Assembly: GCA_013791775.1 (NCBI GenBank) | Contig: VMTE01000022.1 | Span: 186,001 to 250,000 of the forward strand | Source: Hyphomonas sp. | GTDB lineage: Bacteria > Pseudomonadota > Alphaproteobacteria > Caulobacterales > Hyphomonadaceae | Direction of reading: 5' to 3' | DNA: 64,000 nucleotides | Shown: piece after piece, positions 59,052 through 64,000 of the stretch | Position numbering within the stretch: position 1 is the stretch's first letter | Layout of the letters: each line of letters starts with the position of its first letter | Translations under genes and position numbers: made by a program | Notes under the pieces: model-generated | Seen by the model: only the letters and a program-made list of their open reading frames with translations | What the model was told of the DNA's origin: nothing | Databases searched by the model: none

Positions 59052-59417
59052 ATGCCTACCCAAACCGGACACACCACGGCCATCCGGGCCAGCCGCACCA
59101 TCGGCACGAACGTCTACAACACGGCGGGAGACAAGATCGGCAAGGTCGAAGACGTCGTCCTCGACAAGATCGACAACTCGGTCCTGTTCGCCATCGTCGG
59201 CTTCGGCGGCTTCCTCGGCATGGGCGAGAAGTTCCATCCCGTGCCCTGGTCGTCTCTCGACTACAACAAGGAACGCGACGGTTACGTCGTGCCCTTCACC
59301 ACCGAACAGCTGAAGGCCGCCCCGGCCAACGATATCGACGAGCTGACCCGGAATGACGGTCATGTGGCCCGCGATTCGGCCTACAGCTACTACAAGGTGC
59401 AACCTTACTGGATGTAA
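59052..59417 (+). CDS. PRC-barrel domain protein
   Basis: 121 residues, MPTQTGHTTAIRASRTIGTN, then VYNTAGDKIGKVEDVVLDK and GMGEKFHPVPWSSLDYNKER, the PRC-barrel pattern. Such small PRC proteins are common in alphaproteobacteria, often stress-related; partner unknown. The ATG at 59052 follows GGAG. An upstream in-frame extension lies over the start of divergent prmA and was not used. A clear terminator follows. Confidence 0.88.
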   Translation: MPTQTGHTTAIRASRTIGTNVYNTAGDKIGKVEDVVLDKIDNSVLFAIVGFGGFLGMGEKFHPVPWSSLDYNKERDGYVVPFTTEQLKAAPANDIDELTRNDGHVARDSAYSYYKVQPYWM

Positions 59418-59442
59418 CCTCCACTAAGGCAGACACGGAAGG

Positions 59443-59466
59443 CGGGCGCGCAAGCGCCCGTCTTTT
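59443..59466 (+). terminator. Intrinsic terminator of the PRC-barrel gene
   Basis: Stem CGGGCGC (59443-59449) with GCGCCCG (59454-59460), GCAA loop, then TCTTTT. A strong rho-independent terminator placed 25 bases after the stop. Confidence 0.85.
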
Positions 59467-59482
59467 CCTTATCCGGCCGCCG

Positions 59483-59860
59483 TCAGCGCGCGAGGCCTTC
59501 GGCGATGATCACCCGCGACACGGCATTATCCGTCCGCAGGCGGACAATCTCGGCGTATTCGGGCGAGTCGTTGAACGCCTGCGCCGCCGCGAAGCTCGGA
59601 AACTCCAGAACCACGATCCGCCCCTTCGGCGGCGCGCCTTCGCGCGTCTCCGTCTGGCCGCCGCGCACTAGGTAGGTCCCGCCGAACGCCGCCACCATCG
59701 GGGCGACCTTTGCCTTGTACCCTTCATAAGCCTCGGGGTTCGTCACCTCGATCTCGGCGATGACATAGCCTTTCGCCGCAACGGCCGCTTCCGGCGCCGG
59801 CGCGCTCGCACAGCCCGCCACCAGCATGAGTGCCGCCAGCGCGGCCAGACCCGTTTTCAT
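59483..59860 (-). CDS. DUF1330-domain lipoprotein
   Basis: 125 residues. Lipobox LMLVAGC and an Ala/Pro linker, then a DUF1330 dimeric alpha-beta barrel: GYVIAEIEVTNPEAYEGYKA, GRIVVLEFPSFAAAQAF. The second ATG (59860) is right for GGGAGG at eight bases. DUF1330 proteins are normally cytosolic; a lipoprotein version is less usual. Function unknown. Confidence 0.83.
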   Translation of the reverse strand: MKTGLAALAALMLVAGCASAPAPEAAVAAKGYVIAEIEVTNPEAYEGYKAKVAPMVAAFGGTYLVRGGQTETREGAPPKGRIVVLEFPSFAAAQAFNDSPEYAEIVRLRTDNAVSRVIIAEGLAR

Positions 59861-60016
59861 GTCCATGTCCTCCCGGCGCCAGCAGGCCCTATCCCGCGCC
59901 CCGGCGCAACGGGTCCCGGGCCGGATGCCGGTATTTTTCACGCCGGCCTCTTTAAACCCCGGCCAAAAGCGACTATCTGTTTATCGATAAGAACGAGGAG
60001 CCCGTCCGGGACTGCC

Positions 60017-60301
60017 ATGTACACGACCGAAGACCAGATCCTGATCGAAAGCCGCGTCGCCAACGAGCGGAAGAGCGCCGCCGCCGCCTATTTCCTGTGG
60101 TTCTTCCTCGGATGGATCTCGGCCCACCGCTTCTATCTCGGCAAGCCGGTCACGGCGATCCTGCAGATCCTCTCCTACTTCATCCTGATCGGCTTCGTCT
60201 GGTGGGTCGCAGACCTCTTCCTCATCCCCTCGATCATCAACGACAAGACCGACGAGTCCCGCCACCGCTTCGCCCGCGACCTGCGCCGCTACGCGTACTA
60301 G
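60017..60301 (+). CDS. TM2-domain membrane protein
   Basis: 94 residues. Two transmembrane helices (AAAYFLWFFLGWISAHRFYL and AILQILSYFILIGFVWWVAD) around the TM2 motif GWISAHRFYLGKP, then DLFLIPSIINDKTD. Inner membrane; role unknown. A purine-rich GAGGAG lies upstream but at longer than usual distance. Confidence 0.85.
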   Translation: MYTTEDQILIESRVANERKSAAAAYFLWFFLGWISAHRFYLGKPVTAILQILSYFILIGFVWWVADLFLIPSIINDKTDESRHRFARDLRRYAY

Positions 60302-60392
60302 GCTGTCGTCCAGGCGAAGCGAAAACCGGAATGCAAACTTTGGCTGGGACACCACCGTGCCGTTCCGCAGCACCGGTCACGGCGGCCTGGCC

Positions 60393-60881
60393 TCAGCGAT
60401 AGATTTCGCTGAACCGTTCCCAGATCGCCGCCCGCGTCGTCTGGAAACCCTCCACCGCAAGCGCATCCTCCGCCGCCGCCGCGTCAGCCGCCGCAAACTC
60501 AACGAAGATGTGCGAGGTCGGGATCGCCCAGCGGCTGTCATCCAGCGTGCCCGCGCACAGGATCACAAGATCCGGCGCCACGTCCGGCAGATGCCACATC
60601 CGCGTTCCGCACGCGGCGCAGCGCTCGATACGGATCGCATTGCCGCTGCCACCCGTGCGCCGGAACGTGTCGCGCGCGCCTCCGCTGATTTCCAGCGCCT
60701 CCTTCGCCACATGCAGGTACAGCCCGAATGGCCCGCCCGCGAGCCGCTTGCAGTCGTCGCAGTGGCAGGCATTCACCGCCAGCGGCCGCGCGGTGATCGC
60801 ATAGCGCACGGCGCCGCAATGGCACCCGCCGCTCATCGGCAGCGCCGGCAAGGGCGGGCGGGTCATGGCAATCCGTTTCAT
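60393..60881 (-). CDS. GFA (glutathione-dependent formaldehyde-activating-like) zinc protein
   Basis: 162 residues with zinc-binding cysteines in GGCHCGAVRYA, NACHCDDCKRLAGG, and RCAACGTRMW. Family name comes from Gfa, but most members have unknown reactions. The start (60881) is uncertain; 60866 is also possible. Its 5' region faces the cyclophilin gene. Confidence 0.85.
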   Translation of the reverse strand: MKRIAMTRPPLPALPMSGGCHCGAVRYAITARPLAVNACHCDDCKRLAGGPFGLYLHVAKEALEISGGARDTFRRTGGSGNAIRIERCAACGTRMWHLPDVAPDLVILCAGTLDDSRWAIPTSHIFVEFAAADAAAAEDALAVEGFQTTRAAIWERFSEIYR

Positions 60882-60964
60882 GCCGCCAAGAATATGCCGC
60901 ACTGAAGGCTCAGGCAATCGGTCCGGCATTGACGCCGCCTCCGCCCCGGAGAACACTGCCGCCC

Positions 60965-61900
60965 ATGACCCGCGCCCTGATCCTTGCCGCCTTCGCCCTC
61001 GCTGCCTGTTCCAGCGTGCCCGCCTCCGTCGCCGAGGCGCCCGCCGCGCCCGCTGCCGCCGAAGTGCCTGCCTGGCGCCCGGTCGCCCCGGAAAACCTCG
61101 TCCTCATGGAACTGCCCACCGGCATGGTCGCCGTCGAACTTTTCCCCGAGGCGGCCCCGGCGCATGTCGCGCGCCTGCGCGAACTGCTGGCCGAAGGCTT
61201 CTTTGACGGCGAGTTTTTCTACCGCGTCATCGATGGCCACGTCGCGCAGGCGGGCCGCGAGTTCGCGATGGCCTCCAAGCCCTGGGAAAACCTGCCCTTC
61301 GAAGCCGAGCGCGCCGCCGCGGCCGAAGGCTTCACCCCGCTCGGCAACGCCGACCTCTTCGCCCCCGAAGCCGGCCACCGGTCCGGCTTTGCCGTCGGCC
61401 GTGACGGGACGCAGGAATGGCTGTTGAACTGCCCCGGCGCCCTCGGCATGGCACGCGACGAGGCGCCGGATACCGGCAACACCGAAATCTACTTCCCCCT
61501 CCAGCCGCGCCGCTACCTTGACCGCAACTACACCATCTTCGGCCGCGTCATCGCCGGCATGGAACACCTCCACCGCCTGCCCCGTGTTGATCCGTTCACG
61601 GACGAGGAGACCGCTGCCCTGTTCGGCGAGGACGAACCCCTCGCCTACCAGATGGCGCAGTACCGCCGCTCGAAACTCAATTTCAACTACATCACGTCCG
61701 CAAAGCTCGCCTCTGCGATCCCCGAAGCCGAACGCCCGGCCTATGAAGTGATGGATACCGCCTCCGCCGACTGGGACGCCCTCAAGGCGTCCAAGCGCGA
61801 CTATTCGGGCATCGCCGCCTTCATCGCGCCCCCGGTCAACAAGCTCGACATCTGCTCGCTGCCCGTGCCGGCACGGCTGGTAGACCCCGCACAACCCTAA
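60965..61900 (+). CDS. Cyclophilin-type peptidyl-prolyl isomerase, lipoprotein
   Basis: 311 residues. Lipobox ALAAC follows a short signal (TRALILAAFALAAC). The cyclophilin domain includes MVAVELFPEAAPAHVARLRE, FFDGEFFYRVIDGHVAQAG and YTIFGRVIAGMEHLHRL. It carries an extra C-terminal stretch of about 90 residues. Probably assists folding of periplasmic or outer-membrane proteins. ATG at 60965 puts the lipobox at normal distance; an upstream Met would give a proline-rich leader. Confidence 0.88.
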   Translation: MTRALILAAFALAACSSVPASVAEAPAAPAAAEVPAWRPVAPENLVLMELPTGMVAVELFPEAAPAHVARLRELLAEGFFDGEFFYRVIDGHVAQAGREFAMASKPWENLPFEAERAAAAEGFTPLGNADLFAPEAGHRSGFAVGRDGTQEWLLNCPGALGMARDEAPDTGNTEIYFPLQPRRYLDRNYTIFGRVIAGMEHLHRLPRVDPFTDEETAALFGEDEPLAYQMAQYRRSKLNFNYITSAKLASAIPEAERPAYEVMDTASADWDALKASKRDYSGIAAFIAPPVNKLDICSLPVPARLVDPAQP

Positions 61901-61930
61901 CCTGCTTTCGCATTGCTGTAGACTTTCCTC

Positions 61931-62024
61931 CTGCCGCTCACCCCGGCGGAAGCCGGGGCCAAGTCTCAAGCCAAGGAGCAATGCCGCCTCACTGGATCCC
62001 GGCCTGCGCCGGGATGAGCGGCAG
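61931..62024. repeat. MITE-like element with terminal inverted repeats and two internal hairpins
   Basis: Terminal arms CTGCCGCTCA (61931-61940) and TGAGCGGCAG (62015-62024) are perfect inverted repeats. Inside are two hairpins: CCCCGGC-GGAA-GCCGGGG (61941-61958) and TCCCGGC-CTGC-GCCGGGA (61997-62014). It is about 94 bases without coding potential. The rest of the 61901-62221 gap is AT-richer sequence in which I see no gene. Confidence 0.7.
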
Positions 62025-62221
62025 AAGTAAATGGCGTCGCCTGCCAACTGATCACCGCCGCCCTCCCCAACCAACCTTACGCATTTATAATCTGCCGCAA
62101 TACCTACAGGATTCAGGGCCTTAGGCCGCAGCCGGATTTCCGCTTGCCGATTGTCCCCGCGCGCCGCCTTGCCAGTTTCGAGGCGCCATAGTTTCGTCGA
62201 ATTCTGGCGAGGCGGAAGGCG

Positions 62222-63541
62222 ATGGGGCACGTGAGTATGGCGTTCGAGGGCAAGGCACAGGTTGCGGAAAAACCCGCAGAGTTCGAGGCGCGCCAGACCG
62301 GGCGGCGCTGTTTCGTCATCCTGCCCTACGCGGCGCCTGTGACCGGCGACGCCCCGGCGATCGACTTCGACGCGGTCTTCAACGAGATCATCCAGCCGGT
62401 CGCCGAGGACCTCGACCTCGACTGTATCCGCTCCGACCGGGTCAGCCGCTCCGGCCTCATCCACCGCGAGATGGTCGAAAACATCATCGACGCCGACGTC
62501 GTCATCGCCGACATTTCCCTCGGCTCGCCGGACATCTTCTTCGAACTCGGCATCCGCCAGGCGGCCCGCCGCGCCGGCACCGTGGTCATGTGCCATGCCG
62601 GCACCAGCGAGGATTTCAACATCACCGGCGTGCGCGCGCTCGACTACGAGCTCCCGCCCGAAGGCTCGCCCTCGCGCGTCCAGATCCTTGCGGACTGCCG
62701 CGCGCTGCTGCGCACGCATATCAAGAACAGCCTCGACAACCGCGCCACCGACTCCATCGTCCACTCGCTGATCCCCGGCATTTCCATCCGCCTGCCGGAT
62801 CGTCCGCTCCCGGAGCGCCGCTACCATATCTACAAGCTCGGCCTCGCCGGCATGACCGGCCCGAAAGCCGCCCGCCAGATCGAGATCGTCACCGGCGACC
62901 TTGCCGACGTCGACGACATCGACGTCTGGGTGAACCCCGAGAATACCCGGATGGAGCTCGCGCGCCTGCACGATTCCTCGGTGTCGGCCACGATCCGCTA
63001 TCTCGGCTCGCGCCGCGACCGGCACGGCTTCGTGCGCGATGACGCGATCACCCGCCTCCTGCGCGCGCAGGTCGGCGCCAGCCACCGCACCGGCATCGAG
63101 CCGGCCACCACGATGCTCACCCGCGCCGGCGCCCTTGCCAAGTCCAACAAGGTCAAGCTCATCGTCCATGTCGCCGCCCATCAGGGCGAACCCGGCCGCG
63201 GCTACCAGCTGATCGGCGCCTACCGCAAATGCGTCACCAATTCGCTCGCCGCCGTCGATGACTACAACGCCCGCTTCGGCGCCAAGATGAACGCGAAGTC
63301 GGCGCTGCGCTCGGTGCTGATCCCCCTGTTCGGCGCCCGCTCGCCCGGCGAATCCCCGCACGAACGCGTCCAGGGCCTGATCCATGCTGCCCACCAGTTC
63401 CTGCTGCACTCGCCCGACACCAAGATCGAGCGGATCGCCTTCCTCGCCTGGACCCAGGTGGACCTCGAACTCTGCCAGGCCGCCCTCCACCGCCTCGGCC
63501 TGAAGCCCGCCGGCATCCCCAAAGGCCCGGGAAAGGCCTGA
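62222..63541 (+). CDS. Fusion of TIR/nucleoside-deoxyribosyltransferase-like and macro domains
   Basis: 439 residues, no signal or membrane segments. N-domain (about 28-170): RRCFVILPYAAPV, an IDFDAVFNEIIQP helix, then ADVVIADISLGSPDIFFELG, where Glu108 sits in the place of the catalytic Glu of deoxyribosyltransferase/TIR-like Rossmannoid domains. C-domain (about 218-425) reads as a macro domain: IEIVTGDLADVDDIDVWVNP (macro-type NxxN-like VNPEN), VKLIVHVAAHQG, SVLIPLFGARS, IERIAFLAW. The glycine-rich first loop of active macro hydrolases is absent. The pairing suggests making or sensing an NAD-derived nucleotide, as in TIR-based defence. A MITE-like repeat lies just upstream; the next gene is convergent. 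Confidence 0.75.
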   Translation: MGHVSMAFEGKAQVAEKPAEFEARQTGRRCFVILPYAAPVTGDAPAIDFDAVFNEIIQPVAEDLDLDCIRSDRVSRSGLIHREMVENIIDADVVIADISLGSPDIFFELGIRQAARRAGTVVMCHAGTSEDFNITGVRALDYELPPEGSPSRVQILADCRALLRTHIKNSLDNRATDSIVHSLIPGISIRLPDRPLPERRYHIYKLGLAGMTGPKAARQIEIVTGDLADVDDIDVWVNPENTRMELARLHDSSVSATIRYLGSRRDRHGFVRDDAITRLLRAQVGASHRTGIEPATTMLTRAGALAKSNKVKLIVHVAAHQGEPGRGYQLIGAYRKCVTNSLAAVDDYNARFGAKMNAKSALRSVLIPLFGARSPGESPHERVQGLIHAAHQFLLHSPDTKIERIAFLAWTQVDLELCQAALHRLGLKPAGIPKGPGKA

Positions 63542-63547
63542 TATGAA

Positions 63548-63997
63548 TCAGTGAGAGCTCGACCAAACTTTCGTGGGGCGTTCGGCCGAGCCGATCTCAA
63601 TGCTCCAAACGGGAAAATTGAGCCACTGAGAACGATGCGAATCGATTTCCACAAACGTTGTGGCGCGACTGATATTCGCCCATGATGCAAAATGGCGCAG
63701 GCTTTCCCTTGAGTGGATTCCGGCCAAATGCATCTCGCCTGCCTCATCCAAAAAAAGCCGGCAAGTTCGAGTTCTGTGCAAGTCGATACGCTCTGAATCT
63801 ATCTGAGCAGTAGACGGAACGACTCTCCAATTGTCCGGCAACAACCAGCCTGATGCCCCCACAACCTGGTCACCCGTGAAAAAGGAAAAATACTTTGAGT
63901 CGCCTGATCCGGCCTCACAGAGAAGCATTGTCGATCCTTTCTCAATGCCGAATTGAGTGGCCTCTGTCACCAACGACAAAACAAGCCGACCCGGCAT
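63548..63997 (-). CDS. Unrecognised protein, 5' end probably outside the window
   Basis: At least 149 residues, visibly poorer in GC than the rest of the window. The visible part starts MPGRLVLSLVTEATQFGIEK and includes FFTGDQVVGASGWLLPD and ESLRHFASWANISRATTFVE. The Met at 63997 may be internal, since the frame is open to the window end. It ends six bases from the TIR/macro gene, convergent. I recognise no domain; it may be a second accessory gene acquired with the neighbour. Confidence 0.5.
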   Translation of the reverse strand: MPGRLVLSLVTEATQFGIEKGSTMLLCEAGSGDSKYFSFFTGDQVVGASGWLLPDNWRVVPSTAQIDSERIDLHRTRTCRLFLDEAGEMHLAGIHSRESLRHFASWANISRATTFVEIDSHRSQWLNFPVWSIEIGSAERPTKVWSSSH

Positions 63998-64000
63998 ACC

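Noticed and set aside
60878..63490. 870-codon open frame on the minus strand across the cyclophilin and TIR/macro genes
   Set aside because: It is antisense to two well-supported genes, crosses a palindromic repeat, and its translation is low-complexity Gly/Val/Arg-rich, typical of a high-GC shadow frame.

Overview
The window is chromosomal DNA from a high-GC alphaproteobacterium, most likely Caulobacterales and plausibly Hyphomonadaceae. I infer this from family content and gene order. There is a DivL-type kinase with tyrosine in place of the H-box histidine, CtrA-like TTAA-N7-TTAA sites, an rpmH-rnpA-yidC-engB run followed by argB and dapD, an infC/rpmI/rplT/pheS/pheT block, and the murB-ddl-ftsQ-ftsA-ftsZ-lpxC-bamD series. 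I saw no rRNA, tRNA, CRISPR array, insertion sequence or prophage.

Layout. 1-8 kb (minus): dapB end, a potassium channel, pheT, pheS, a membrane-anchored SUKH protein, an unannotated 53-aa basic protein, rplT, rpmI, and infC with an apparent AUA start. 8-14.9 kb: a single-polypeptide MmeI-like restriction-modification enzyme, two glycosyltransferases, an alpha/beta hydrolase and a FkbM methyltransferase. 15-20 kb (minus): PP2C-like phosphatase, DUF4287 protein, dapD, a HAD nucleotidase, a double-DUF1036 protein, argB and a GNAT. 20-25.5 kb: a plus-strand Ntn-hydrolase acylase facing engB-yidC-rnpA-rpmH. 25.6-30.7 kb (plus): DUF547, TVP38-like and disulfide-reductase-like cassette, a histidine kinase and an RluA-type synthase. 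30.8-38.6 kb: PBP4-type peptidase, HrpB helicase, a DAACS transporter and divL.

39.4-49.3 kb is the cell-division and envelope cluster (murB, ddl, ftsQ, ftsA, ftsZ, lpxC, bamD), with a TonB-dependent receptor inserted antisense between murB and ddl. recN-ligA runs convergently against bamD. 53-57.4 kb carries a DUF2459 protein, a GH29-family protein, a membrane-anchored cold-shock-like protein and an aminopeptidase P. 57.4-58.0 kb is a short AT-richer patch with two tiny genes, palindromes and a good promoter. The end holds prmA, small envelope or stress proteins, a lipoprotein cyclophilin, a MITE-like repeat, and a fusion of a TIR/deoxyribosyltransferase-like domain with a macro domain. That fusion is my best candidate for an undescribed signalling or defence protein.

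Functionally the region is mostly housekeeping: lysine/diaminopimelate and arginine synthesis, translation, membrane insertion, division, lipid A and outer-membrane assembly. Accessory insertions break otherwise conserved gene orders. Start codons were chosen by Shine-Dalgarno match, family length and overlap with neighbours. Several differ from the longest possible reading frame.
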